A stretch of 64,000 nucleotides of DNA from NCBI GenBank assembly GCA_921293015.1, contig OV121092.1, forward strand, positions 32,371,764-32,435,763, written 5' to 3'. Positions within the stretch are counted from its first letter, which is position 1; each line of letters starts with the position of its first letter. A model generated the notes under the pieces. It was not told the DNA's origin. It worked only from the letters and a program-made list of their open reading frames with translations, and made no database searches. Positions 31,606 to 43,735 of the stretch are shown one piece after another. The position numbers and the translations under genes are program-made. Source of the stretch: Phorcus lineatus (lineage: Eukaryota > Mollusca > Gastropoda > Trochida > Trochidae).

Positions 31606-33783
31606 AAAAAATTCCCTAACGACAGTTGTTAAACCAAGAAGCCAAACGCGCCATGACAGGAATAAATTGGCCCAGGAGGTACAAGTTGTAAGGTTTCAAA
31701 TGTGTCATTACCCGAGGCGTTGGTTTCGTTTGAAATGGCGAAAGGGGATACAATTATTGATGTAGTCGATACCTTATTAATATATGAGTCATCGTTACTA
31801 CGTATTCGATCTTCTTACCAGTATCATATATACTTCAAAGCGTGGAGTAGGAATTAATTACGATCCAGTAAGGTTAAAGTATTGACATATATATCTGATT
31901 TACGAGATGAAATAAACATGTTATCTGATAACAAATGTCAACCCTTCTTTTCTTGATATTCCAAAATGATTTTTAAAAATTTCTTGAAGTAAAGTAATCT
32001 CAAGACGGAATTCTACTGATAAATGATTTAACAAAGACATGAACTTTATATCTTAAAGACTCTATTAAAAGTTAACTAACTCGTCGTATAACGGGTTTTA
32101 GTATTTCCAAGTACACTCTTATATATTAAAAAATCCATAGCACAACATGACCTAAGACTGCTATTGCTTTCTAGGTTCAATGGAAATGGGTTGATTGTCG
32201 TGTGGACAAACAGTTCTTTATTTGTTGGATTGATTTTTTTAACAAAAAACTATCGTAAATGGTTCTAAATGAAAGGAGATGCACATTGCCAAAAGACTTT
32301 TGTTACAAGGCTGTGCTCGTTTTCTATTCTATAATACTTACCTTGACAGAATACAAAAAGGATGATTTCAGAAATTACAATCGTCAAAGAAATAATGACA
32401 CTGTCCCACTTGTCCCAGTTCGATGTTTAACTGGAAATTCCTTTCTTCACAATGGGCAATTTGTGGAACATCATTCAACGAAGCACTATCATAAGTGGCA
32501 GTTATAGTTGCTTTTAGTTGGTCAGAGAGAAACAAAGAAATCATAGTTACTGATTAAATGATGCGTGGAGTTTCATTAATGGTTATTTCAGATTAACCTT
32601 TTAGTACAAAACAGGTCTAGAGTATTTAAGCGTACTTTTTGTTATTGACCGTTTCAGCAATGCCCATTTAACTGGAAACGTGTCTAATGATTATTACTTG
32701 ATCACTTAAGATGTATATAGAGATACTTCGATATCTTAATAAGTATGGCGTTACTGAATGTCATTGTTCGTAAGACAAAATAGAACAATTGAAAATGACC
32801 ACAAAATAACCTGTTTTGTAAGTAAGTAGTCTTTTGCAGATCATAGACAAAAAGCGATAGTGATTATAGTTAAGCTTTCACTTTATACGTATTTTGAGTT
32901 ACACTGCATGGGAATGAACTCATGGAAATGATTGAAAATACTGTTTTATAAAATTCCAATCTCAAAAAGACCTTGACAGTTTCTGACATATGCTCCTATT
33001 TATCAATGGGACAGAAAGACTGAGACAGTGTTATCAGGAACAGGTAAGTATTCGAAGTCGACAATCTAGCCCGTAAAAGTATAATAAAGCAAAACATGAG
33101 TAGGTAAATCAATTGACTAGGTTCGAAAAAATGGTTGCTTTTACATCTCACACTGATCTATCAATTGTCAATCGTTGCATAGCAAATGTGAAAATATGAA
33201 GAGGAATTAAATGTGTAGGAATTAGACAATTCTGAATAACGAAATGAAATTGACATGGTTGTTATTATATAACCAACATTAAAAATCGGATTTATACGTC
33301 AAAGTCATTGTATATTTGTACTATCTGCCAGTCGCACAGGCTTATGTCCTCACATTTTCAATGGCAGGATAGAACTACAGTTTAATTTAGATTTGTGACA
33401 TCTCATGATATTTGTTCACTTCTTTTGAATAAATCCCTCAAGTTGTAACAGGACCTTCAAATGCCTTTTTTCCATTGCCCAGAGATGTATATTTTAAAAC
33501 GGAAACATATAACACAATGATTTAAATGGCCATCCGAATTTGTTGAGTCACACATCATTGCGAAACGTCTTTGACAAATCGGGAACCTTCCGCCAGTTCT
33601 TATTATTTGCGTCGCTGAAATTATAAGGTTAATCATCTCTCTGTGCTAGGTACATTCTAGTGAGATTAGACTGTAATTCCTCTGAGTAAGGCTCGAAATG
33701 ATTTCTTGTGAACTTTTTTCGCTCTTTCTTATCGATAAACGATTTTGTTATATAACATTATTGGAGTATCATACAGAATTGCA
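31606..33783. other. No gene seen
   Basis: AT-rich with short open frames only. One good donor-like site, ACAG|GTAAGTATTC at 33043/33044, could end a 5' UTR exon of the GPCR downstream. Confidence 0.3.
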
Positions 33784-34049
33784 TCCTGCTACATCAGCGT
33801 ATTGGTCTCCGCCTAGTTCCATCATATACCCTGATATCCTTCCGCCTAAAACGCTCGTATCGCTTACGGCTGGATGCTCATGGCTATTTATAGCCTACGT
33901 TGACATTTGTTTGAAATCTCATCCGGGTGGTGCCGCTATTGCTTAAGCCGAGTCATCTCATTGGCTTGCTACGAGCGTTTTAGGCCGAAGGATATCAGGG
34001 TATATGATGGAGCTGGGCGGAGACAAATACGCTGATGTAGCAGGATGAT
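33784..34049. repeat. Foldback element, 'ATCAGGGTATAT' family
   Basis: The arms are about 80 bp: left 'gctacatcagcgtatt', 'ccatcatataccctgatatc' and 'cctaaaacgctcgta'; right is the inverse ('tacgagcgttttagg', 'gatatcagggtatatgatgg', 'aatacgctgatgtagc'). The apparent ORF across it is an artefact. Confidence 0.85.
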
Positions 34050-35002
34050 AGAGTTGAGTTTAAGTGCTCCTGTAGGACAGTGATATCATGTATATATTCG
34101 ATAGACCATCGTAGCACGTGCAGTACTGACACAGCACCCTCTGGTGGTCTAGGATGAGACACAGATAGCGCATATCTTTCGACATAACTCTCGATTCTTA
34201 CTCAAGTAATCTACCTCTTATCTTCTGTAACAGATATTTACGTATTCAGGTAGTAAATTTGATTTGTAAAGGCCGTTGCATTAAATCCGCATGAACTATG
34301 CAATATCGGAAATATGAAAATGTTGCTTATAAGCAGAAAAGCGGAAACGGCAGCCGCTTTGATCAATTTAATATCAATGCTCACGCTGTGTTATTAAATC
34401 GGTTAATTTATAATATTGCTTTCATAAAACATATTTCATTCTTTGTTCACAGTTCCGAGTTGAGGTAAATTCAATAGCTGCACACAATACAAGTTCAGTC
34501 GTGTTCAACTGTCCATAATTTATCCCGTTTGTGCACAGCTAACCATAGATGTTTTATATGTCCATGCCGACAGAGGCTGTCTAAAAGTTTTAAATGTTGA
34601 TTTGGGGTCGATTGTAAAGAATGTTAAGTATATCATTGCATCAATAGAAAGCTTAAGTGAATGCATAAGTTCTCTTAAACCTTAAAATAGCCAATTTAAA
34701 CCGTAAAAGCATGCACTAGTGCCTTTAAGGTTTAAGGTACAAAATTGACGAATACAGTCATTTAGTGCCGTCTTTCTACTTTATCTTGGTCACTTTATTC
34801 TGAATGAAAAACTTTGAACTATTTCCTTTTTAAATTAACTTAGTTCACGTTTTCAAGGTATGGTAATACGTCTATCCATACTAGATCTAAACATTTTCTT
34901 TACTTAATTTGTCATTACGCAGAAAAAGATAAGGTGAATAAAGTGATAGTTATAGTCATACTTTCAGCGTTGTAATTGGAAATTTCAACGTGGCTTCTCA
35001 AT

Positions 35003-35285
35003 TGAATATTTTTCTCTTCAATGCATTGTAAGGTAAATGGTCTTAGAAAGTGTATAATTATTATTGCTATGTTTTTAATTTCCAAATACACCGAAAATGA
35101 GTTACGAAAAAATTTGTCCTAAACATTATTTCAATTTAATATTTTTCTCTTCAATGCATTGTAAGGTAAATGGTCTTAGAATGTGCATAATTATTATTGC
35201 TATGTTTTTAATTTTCAAATGCACCGAAAATGAATTAAGAAAATTTGTCCTCAACAAACATTATTTTGCCATATGTTGTTGTAAA
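35003..35285. repeat. Tandem duplication, ~133-bp period
   Basis: 'ttctcttcaatgcattgtaa', 'ggtaaatggtcttagaa', 'ttattattgctatgttttta' and 'caccgaaaatga' are repeated about 133 bases apart. It sits about 400 bp upstream of the GPCR exon. Confidence 0.85.
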
Positions 35286-35706
35286 AAGTCTATCATATTT
35301 ATTTGTTAGTTGTGTTCTTTCAAGTAGAAATTTTTTCTGTCAAATTCTTTCATAACAACAGTTCCTTGTGTTATTTGCTTAGTCAATCAAAATTCTAACC
35401 ATAGTGTTCATGTTTTTCCCTTAGAAATGTTATATTTTTTGTTTATCACAGCTTTTCAAAAGTATTTGGTATAAAATGAACAAAAGAAGTCATGAACTGA
35501 TCATGAACAAGAAACTTTGCGATGAAAAGATCGAAGTAGTAGGTCATATGCATTGTTGGAGTTGAAGAACAAAACAATTATGTTACAATGAACGAAGTTA
35601 TCAAAGGACCATTATGATTATAAAGTCAAAGTTCTTAACGGCTTAGTTTAAAAAAATACATTATCTTATGATTTTACTTTTGTCTTTCAGGTACATTAAA
35701 GCCACC

Positions 35707-36771
35707 ATGGCGGTTGTAACAACAGTGGGCTACGATAGCTTTACCGATTTGGTTCATACAAACTACTCTCTAGGTATCACATCGAATGGAACACATGACA
35801 CAAAAATATTCGCAGTATCCAAATTCCTACGGAAGTACTTTATTTGGTTCATTTTTGCCTTTGGATTCCCTGGGAATCTTCTTAGTCTATTCGTGGTTAT
35901 ACGGATGGCTCGACGAAGATTGACAACTTCTTTATTCTACGTAGCTCTTCTGGCTGTCACAGACAACGTGGCCATAATATTGAAAATCATCGAGAACCAG
36001 ACTAGCGCTGGACAGATAGCAATTAGTCCGATTCGATGTCAACTACTTTTCTTTTTCGGACTCACCTTGGTTGCGTTTGCAAACTGGATCCTGATAGTGA
36101 TGTCAACAGAAAGATTCACTGCAGTTGGTTTCCCACTGAAGGTTGGTCTGATATGGTCCTTAAGAAGAGCCATGGCGATAATCGGAGTTGTGTTCCTGTT
36201 CCTCTGTGCTGTGCATGTGCATCTGTTCTTCACCGTTGGCGAAAGCAGGGGTGCATGTAGCAAAAAGCTGGAATACAAAAGCTTCTTTTATCCTTGGTGG
36301 TTCTTTATAAGCGCCTCGATATTTTCCTTTATTCCTGCAATCAGCATCCTCTTTTTCAATATTCTCATCATCAAGCTAATGAAAAAATCTGGAATCAAGA
36401 GAAAGGCCTTGCTCTCTAGAGCTGATCCAATAGTGAGCGAGCTAAGACAACAGGAGAACCAGGTCACAGTTATGCTTCTCACATTAGCTGTCGTATTCAT
36501 AATACTAACAGTACCAAGATGTATATATGTCTTAAGTTTAAACTACTGGAAGCCTAAGGACACTCTTGGTTGGGCAAGAAAGGATTTTATAAGCGTTCTC
36601 ACGGGCGTTATTGCAGATTCAAATCATGCGGTGAACTTTTATTTGTATTTTATTTCTGGCAGGAAGTTCAGATATCATCTATCGAAACTGTTCAGATGCA
36701 AGATAAGGAAGAGAACGCAAACTGACTTATCAAATGGACTTACCCAACTCTCCGATATGGCTTTGTCGTAA
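35707..36771 (+). CDS. Rhodopsin-like (class A) G protein-coupled receptor, probable neuropeptide receptor
   Basis: The 354-residue receptor lies in one coding exon. The frame is open upstream to 35668, but a TTTGTCTTTCAG acceptor ends at 35690 and the ATG at 35707 has an excellent context (gccaccATGG), so I start there. The N-terminus carries NYS and NGT glycosylation sites. Seven hydrophobic segments follow, at about residues 45-66, 76-96, 112-133, 154-176, 195-222, 253-276 and 293-316. Landmarks: GN57 in TM1, D86 in TM2, C111 and C184 for the conserved disulphide, ERF 135-137 in place of DRY, P210 in TM5, P270 in TM6, and N310FYLY in place of NPxxY. The C-tail is basic (RCKIRKR). Poly(A) signals lie at 36824 and about 36840. 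Family is clear; the ligand is unknown, with peptide receptors of the FMRFamide-like group the nearest by feel (inference). The 3' flank is duplicated at 63.06 kb. Confidence 0.9.
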   Translation: MAVVTTVGYDSFTDLVHTNYSLGITSNGTHDTKIFAVSKFLRKYFIWFIFAFGFPGNLLSLFVVIRMARRRLTTSLFYVALLAVTDNVAIILKIIENQTSAGQIAISPIRCQLLFFFGLTLVAFANWILIVMSTERFTAVGFPLKVGLIWSLRRAMAIIGVVFLFLCAVHVHLFFTVGESRGACSKKLEYKSFFYPWWFFISASIFSFIPAISILFFNILIIKLMKKSGIKRKALLSRADPIVSELRQQENQVTVMLLTLAVVFIILTVPRCIYVLSLNYWKPKDTLGWARKDFISVLTGVIADSNHAVNFYLYFISGRKFRYHLSKLFRCKIRKRTQTDLSNGLTQLSDMALS

Positions 36772-37995
36772 AGGAATTCAATTTGTGTGTCAAGATTGTT
36801 GTGATATTCACGAGGCAGAAAAAAATAAAAAGACATCCTGGGAATAAACCATTGTCGGTGTATGTACATGTATGTTTTTTGTCGAAAATCAATGTAGTTT
36901 TCCAATCCGACCATGAATATACGACCTTATTTCTTATTACTTGCATCATTGTTTAAATCACCTGTGAAGTTTCTAATTTAGAGATCTCATTAAACGTTAA
37001 CTGGTTGACACATTCGTCAGTTTTCCTTTCTTAAAAAAATTCATAATGTGAGTTTGTTTTATGCCATAATTGAAGGCAAGTATAATTCATGACAAACCAA
37101 GTCAACTTATTTTCAAGCTAGTTAAATGTGTACTAACAAAAAGTCTTAACCAGAACCCAAGAGCGCAAAATGAGTGAAGGTTATTCCTTACCATGCTTCA
37201 GAACTCATTCCTTTGACTCCCAATAAATGTAACTAAAATGTATTTCAGGAGTTAATATTTATATAATTTCTCGATTGAACATTCTAAAGAATTTACATTA
37301 ATGTCATTTCAATGAGTGATCAGTTAATTTGGTAGCACCCATCACTTCGCTAGTTCCAGCAGATGCTTGCAGGTTTCTCCCTGCTCTCTCCTTGCAATAA
37401 ATACTAACAGCCGTAAAATGGGGAAGTACTCTTTTAAGCGACGTAAAACCCTAAATCACCCCAAATCAATTACATGGCTTACATTTTTCCGAATCTGACC
37501 GAAATCATAATTCTATCGTATGATTCATAATCATAGTGACACTTATGTCATTTGGTGCATAGTCTCGACTTCAGAGATATTGCATGTTAAGTGCCATAAC
37601 ACCTTTAGAGTCAGACACTTGCGCATTCTGTATTCCAAGACTGGAATAAATTTTCAACATATCATAAAGTCAACAAATCTAACCATTGGGTTCATGCTTT
37701 TTAAAATGTTCAAACATCTTAATCCCATATAAGTGAAAGAAACTGACTTCGAAGAACGTTAGATCAATGGGGCAAAATTGCCATGAGAATTCCATTCATC
37801 TATCTACACTTGAGCAACGCGTCTAAGACACACAGACTTTTGAACGCAACTTGTATGTGTCAACAGAGCTCCTACGATAGCTGTATCGTTACGAAAGCTA
37901 TCAAATCGTAAAGATACCGCTATTTGACGGTACGAAATGCACCATCCTAGTAGGATACCATTCTATACAATACGACCTAGATACACAATTTTAGG
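36764..37995. repeat. GPCR 3' flank, source or partner of a diverged duplication at 63057-63760
   Basis: Shared blocks in the same order: 'gggaataaaccattg', 'agagatctcatta', 'tggttgacac.ttcgtc', 'cataatgtgagtt', 'gagcgcaaaatgagtgaa', 'tctacacttgagcaa', 'aagacacacagact', 'caacagagctcc' and 'ggccaaataaacaattttaa'. About 550 bases (near 37230-37790) are present here and absent from the other copy; they include the repeat at 37325-37470. Confidence 0.75.
37325..37470. repeat. 'GTTTAACGCCGC' family, reverse copy
   Basis: Read on the minus strand it matches 29283-29430 ('tagtatttattgcaaggaga', 'gaaacctgcaagcatctgct'). It is located in the segment missing from the 63-kb duplicate, consistent with insertion after the duplication. 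Confidence 0.6.
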
Positions 37996-38279
37996 GATTT
38001 TTTTGTTTTTCGGCCAAATAAACAATTTTAAGTTCAACGATGCGTATCACAGGTAGCATATCAGGATACATATTGTCAGATAAAGTATCACGATTCTCGA
38101 TACTGCGATATATTGACACAGCTTTAGCTTATATTTGCAACTAGCGGTATCAATACGTAAACAGGGTAGGGTTTTTTCGAGGTATTTGATTTATCCTCTT
38201 GGATTACGACTTTTTCTTAAAAATAGTTGCTTAACAAGACCATGAATACCCACCCATCATCGCTACGAGGCAACGGATC

Positions 38280-38455
38280 CGATTGATATCAGGGTATTAT
38301 AGGAGGTTACAGATACAAATACGCCGACGGAGCAGGACAAGTAAAGACAGTAAAGAAGAAATTCACTTAAAGGCACTATAGCATGGCTCGAAAGAGATCA
38401 GGGTATTAGGAAGGAGCGCGAGCCGATTCATATACGCTGATATGGCAAGATGGAT
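38280..38455. repeat. Two solo arms of the 'ATCAGGGTATAT' foldback family
   Basis: 'gatatcagggtattatagga' with 'aaatacgccgacggagcagg', and 'gagatcagggtattaggaag' with 'atatacgctgatatggca', occur in the same orientation about 100 bp apart. They resemble one arm each of the hairpins at 16083 and 33784. Confidence 0.6.
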
Positions 38456-38986
38456 TTGATCACAACAGCATCATTAGTGGCTGTTTTTCCGGTGTTTCCA
38501 GGCGAATATCCTTTAATGGGCCTTGATATAGCCATGCATTATATTGGCTATGGCTAATGGTATTCATGATTAGTCACGTTATCTTTCCTTTAATACTAGA
38601 CACAATTAATAAGGGATGTTATAAGTTTTATTATTTCTTATTACATTATATGGTCAAACGGAATGTATCTTTATTCATAATTAAAAAATATGCTTAATAT
38701 ATCCGTGACATTTTTGTCCAGTATATAAGTCCTTTAAGTTTGTCTTTTATGTCGTATCGTATATATTTTAGACAATACAGATAGATAAAGCTTTTTAGTA
38801 AATTACGACGCCAGTCTCTTTATTTTCAAGTACTATGGTAGAGAAAATGTAACAATAGTAATCGACATTGAAATAACTTCCACACGTTATTGTTTACATA
38901 TCATTATCTTAATTAACCAATCCTTATTTCATACCGAAAAGGCTACAGGGCTTTAGTACATAAATAAACTACAGTTATATACATAC

Positions 38987-39588
38987 TGTTACGAGTGGAT
39001 TCAGGTGATAAAGTTAAACCCGCTCATAAACAAAGAAAAGACCAGCAGGAAATAGTACCAGGTTTAATACAAGAGTAAATTGGTATAATATGGCAGATTA
39101 ACAGTAACAATTACCAAGCAAGATCAGAAATTGTACCTTATTATTCAGGGTCACATAGTTATTTGCAGTTAACACAAATAAATCCAATTTCAGAATAAAT
39201 GCACAAATATCCAAATTCAAGTATCCGAAGGGTAAGGTAAGGTCCAAAACGAATTCTCCCAGAAATGATAAATTACAGGGGTTTTATACTAAATGTTAAA
39301 TGTTTAGCTATGGAAGTAATTGGAGCTTGCAGCTTGAGTGTTGAAGCGATAAGCTACTAATTAAAATCAAAGCCCAAGCTGATTAGACAACAAGCTGGAT
39401 GTGCTAACAAATAGGTAATAAGCTTTCAGCTGATAAAACATACAAACATGTTATTTTTGGTATTTGGGAGATATGTATAAAATATATGAATAATAATGGT
39501 TAAAACATGTTATCATAACAATACATACATACATACATATGATGGAATCACATCATGACAACCCCAAATATGACTCCCTCTTATAACA
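38987..39588. mobile_element. Candidate solo LTR
   Basis: It starts TGTTACGAG and ends CTTATAACA, short inverted ends of LTR type (TGTTA...TAACA). About 600 bp, no ORF. Phrases near the right end ('catcatgacaaccccaaata', 'tgactccctcttataaca') recall molluscan LTR ends. No clear target-site duplication was found, so the borders are uncertain. Confidence 0.35.
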
Positions 39589-39599
39589 ACACATGTGTA

Positions 39600-42438
39600 A
39601 CCAGTACAAACCAGTCAAGCATGACATACCGAAACCCTATTAGACATAATGGACTAAACCAACAGTACTGATGAAACATGTTTATTTTATGATACTGGGG
39701 TGAAAATGTCATGAGACATAAATAAATGAACCACAATTACTACCAGCGCCATGGTCAATTTGTAGCAGCTTATTTCTGTCCACTCATTCTATTGATTAAA
39801 GTCTCGCTATAGTTCTGATATAACCACGAGATGTAGATATTTACTCGACAGCTGCACTCTAGACATCACAAAGATGTTACTGTTACTAAATTTGCTGATT
39901 TTGTATCTTTTGAGTTGGCATGAAGGCATATTCAACAACTCTAGTCAATATTTAGTTACTTTGATACTTGTTAACACTTGAATTGGACATCTGCCACATT
40001 CACCATCTACCGTTACGTGGACTGTATTCAATTTAACACCAAAATATTTCTTGCATGTTTACATTAATTTACTCTTTCAATTTGATTTTCAAATTTCTGC
40101 CACATACGTCAACATTGTTTTTTTAGCACCAAATAATATTCAAAAGTTTCTGAAATTAATATCTCTATGTGAACTAATATTTTTCAAGCCAAGCATGAAT
40201 AACGTATTTGGTCCACTTATTTCCATTTGTAAACTGCAATGTCATAATGTATCAAACAACTATTTTCATGACGTAGCCAGGGCCATGAGGCCATAAATTC
40301 GAAAAACCTGTTTGTCTCTTTGTCTGCCAGGGCCATGTTTTGTTTAGACAAGATATTGACCTAATGAATGTAATCCTACCTAATCCAAGATGTAAATTGA
40401 ATACATTAACATTCTTTAACGAAAAGGTAATTCAATACCACTACAACTTATCAGAGAGTTTAATTTTAACCCTTGGGATGTAAACCAGTCGTTAACTCCT
40501 GCCCTAATAGTCTGTGAAATGGCACATCGGCTTGATAGCTTTTCTGGTAAGCCATTTGTTATCTGAAGATCCGAACCAAGGGTAACTATATTTCCCGAGT
40601 GTGTATGCTATTGTAAAAGAGTGAAACTGGTAGTTTTATAGGTCAATGGTTGACATTGGATTTAGTTTTTGTTTTGTTTTGTTTTACATTTTCATTATGA
40701 AACAGATATTTGGGGACAATGAATCCCAAAACATTTCAATCATTTAGCTAACTTTCGATTCTTCGAAGCGGGATGAGTTACTTCTGAGGCAATGCTAAAT
40801 CCATAATGTTAAAAAGGCTATAGGGCTAAAGCTTCACACAAAAGTACCTCTCATCGATACGCCATTAAAGATAATTCAGTGGCACATTAAAAAATTACTA
40901 TATATACATATTAAAATACCATTTCAGCTGTAAAGATAATATCACGTTACTTTTGTGCTACACCTATTTCCGAAAGAAAAAGTTGAGTGAGTTGAGTGTC
41001 AAGGTCAAAGCAACCTTTGTGCGACAGAAAGAAGGAGAAAGAATACAAAGTTGAAGGTTAAAGAAAGGGTTAAGGTGAAAGCGAAAGCCTTGAAAAAAGT
41101 GGAAATAATGCTCCACATCTTTCCACATGCCTTCTAAATTAGTTGGCGTACACCACATTGCCATATCGGCGACATCGTGTGGGAAGTAAATATACTTTTT
41201 ACTTACCAAAAATATTTCTTGAAACATAAAACACAAATTTACGAGAACAGTATGTAAACGCTAGCTATGTTGTGAAATGGCATATGGTTATAAAGGATGG
41301 ATACCTTAGATACAGTCAATAATAAGGATTGGATTGACCCGGAACTTCACATCTTTATCCGGTATATTCGTAAGTCAAGATGAAATTGCATCTAATGAAA
41401 AGGATGTGGATTCTAGAATGTGTCCAAGGGTTAAATATTAAACTTGATACTTGAACTTCGCCACGAATCAAACACTGTTTCACTCAGTCATGCTAGCAAA
41501 GAAATATGGCAATTCTTACACAGAGTGAATATAATCAACATAAAATGACAGTACTTTTTAACCTCTATCAAATGCATCATATAAGTTAGGATCTAAAGGT
41601 CAAATGAACAGTGGAGATCTATTCAAAAGTTTTCAACCCTTTAATGAGACCCCGGGTAATTTTCGAAATGATCACCATGTCGAACTCGAAGAGAACCTTC
41701 GTTTATTGACAGAGAAAGTAACCAAATTTCTAACCAAAACGAACAATGTTAGCTTGGTACCTGGTGCGTCAAGTCTAACAACTTTTGTTTCGATGGGAAA
41801 TGATGTTTGCGCATATCCAGTAAGAAAGATTTTCTCAAATTTAAATCTGAAAGTGCCATTCACGAGAGGTAAATTAAGATGGTGGGGGGATTCTACAAGT
41901 AGGTCAACACATTGTGTCAGCAGTATAGAAACGTTATTCCATTTAAAGACTATAGAATTACAAAACATATGAACATGCACCTTGTGGGTGATTTACATTT
42001 AATACTAATTAAGATTTAGTTAGGTTAGTCTTAAATAAAAATAAATATCAGGATCCTTGTAAAATCGACATAAACATTTGACTTATAGCATACCAAAAGG
42101 CATACAAAGGAAAACTTCCTTTTCATGAGTTCAATGCTATTACAAGCTGGTTAGGTAGTATAATTATCTGCAATATATTTATGATGAAAATAACATATTG
42201 GTGTTCTACCATTGAAGAAATTAATGTCAATTTAACAAATTTAGCAGATACTTCATTATATGAATTTACTTAATCTAAAAGTCAACAGGAACATTGGTCT
42301 TTGTAAATCTTTGTGATCAAACAGTTTATCTAATAATAATTCTATTGGCGTGAATATTCAAGCGTGAAAGACTTGCATTTATGGAAAAGAAATCATAATT
42401 TAATGATAAGTTATGAACTTCCATGAAATGATCTCACT
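39600..42438. other. No recognised gene
   Basis: Open frames at 40964-41236 (minus) and 41604-41972 (plus, with an equally long antisense frame) show no known domain or splice context. A short duplicated phrase 'agccagggccatg' lies near 40275-40337. Confidence 0.3.
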
Positions 42439-43450
42439 TTGTTCAACTTCCAAAAACGAGGATTACAAAGAACAAGTAAACTGATAAAAAAATCTTTTTG
42501 GAGAGATGTTATAACCAGTTACGCAGAACTGCGAAGTGACGATATATCTGATATCAGTTCTTTCTTAGAAACCCCATTGATGAATTTTGTTGCAAACAAA
42601 GATGTAAATTTCTTTATCCGGTGGCACGATAAAGGACTAAAACATGTCTATCAAATTTTCACAAAAACATGTGAAATCAAAGAGTATGAATTAATTCAAA
42701 ATGAATTCAATATACGCGATACATATCTAGCTTATTTCAAATTGCTTAAATATCTTCCCAATGAACATATTTCCACTTTGAAAAATCAACACCAGATTCT
42801 CCCTATGATCATTCCTGTGCGAAATTGCAACTTATTAGAACGTCTTATTCGCTCCGAAGATTGGAAATTCATATACCAACTCTTGTGTGAACAACATCAG
42901 GTCTCATTGAAAATATTATGCCATAAATGGGAAAGGAAACTTAACCATGTCACTACGAAAAAGCACATGTCAAAGTGCTTCGAGATTAATCAAAAATCAT
43001 CTATCGACAACAAAATCCGAAACTTTCAATATCGACTTCTACACAGAATAATTGTGACTAAATCTTTTCTTTACACCAGTGGGCAAAATGATGATCAGCG
43101 ATGCTCTTTATGTGAATGTGAAAATGAAACGATTGAACACTTGTTTTATTGCTGCTATAAAGTGCAGTTACTTTTAGAAAACTGTCGGATATGGTTTGAA
43201 AATGAAAACGGTCATAATATTGATTTTAATCTCTTCTCATTTCTCCTTGGCGACCCCAACGAAAGCATTCTTGTCAACTTTCTATTTACTATCATTAAAA
43301 AGTACATCTACAGATGTAAGTGTATGACCAAAGAATTAAACTTTAAACATTTAAAAAACATTATAAAGTTTCACTGATGTTGAAAAATATATATTTGGTG
43401 AAGATAATGAAACATTTTTGAAGAAGTGGACTGGCTGCTTCTCTACTTAA
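42439..43450 (+). pseudogene. Second Tx1-like LINE, ORF2 C-terminal fragment (5'-truncated)
   Basis: The 312-codon frame at 42439-43377 aligns in layout with the C-terminal third of the LINE at 4-8 kb: SFWRDV..., ETPLMNF...FFIRWHDKGL, EF..R..YL.Y.KLLKYLP, NFQYRLLHRI and the knuckle CSLCECENETIEHLFYCC. A frameshift near 43369 moves homology to the next frame (FTDVEKYIFG...LKKW), which ends at TAA 43448-43450. No RT or endonuclease motif is present upstream, so the copy is 5'-truncated. It is a different family from the first LINE. Confidence 0.8.
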
Positions 43451-43735
43451 CCCTTTCTATTATCTCCCCTATCTTTCCACTTTTTCTCTATCCTCTTTAG
43501 TTTATCTCTGTCTCCTCATTTCTTTCTTTTTCTATATAAGGTAATAAGTTTACACACGATGTATATTTAATTGGACTTTGACACTCACAATTAAATTTCT
43601 TTCTCCTCATGAACAAAACTAGCAAGCAACAAAACTATACCACAAATGATAACCTTTTACCACTGATGGATTATCTGTGTATTATAATCCAGAGGAATGT
43701 TTGCACTTATAATTAACTCTTAGTTTTGTTCATGA
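43451..43735. other. Pyrimidine-rich flank, no gene seen
   Basis: Starts with a T/C-rich tract (43440-43540), then AT-rich sequence before the tandem array. Possibly the 3' UTR of the truncated LINE. Confidence 0.3.

Noticed and set aside
36039-36500. Minus-strand and alternative frames inside the GPCR
   Set aside because: Shadows of the receptor coding sequence.
41604-41980. ORFs of 122 (plus) and 102 (minus) codons on top of each other
   Set aside because: No domain, no splice context, equal length on both strands; cannot be supported as a gene.
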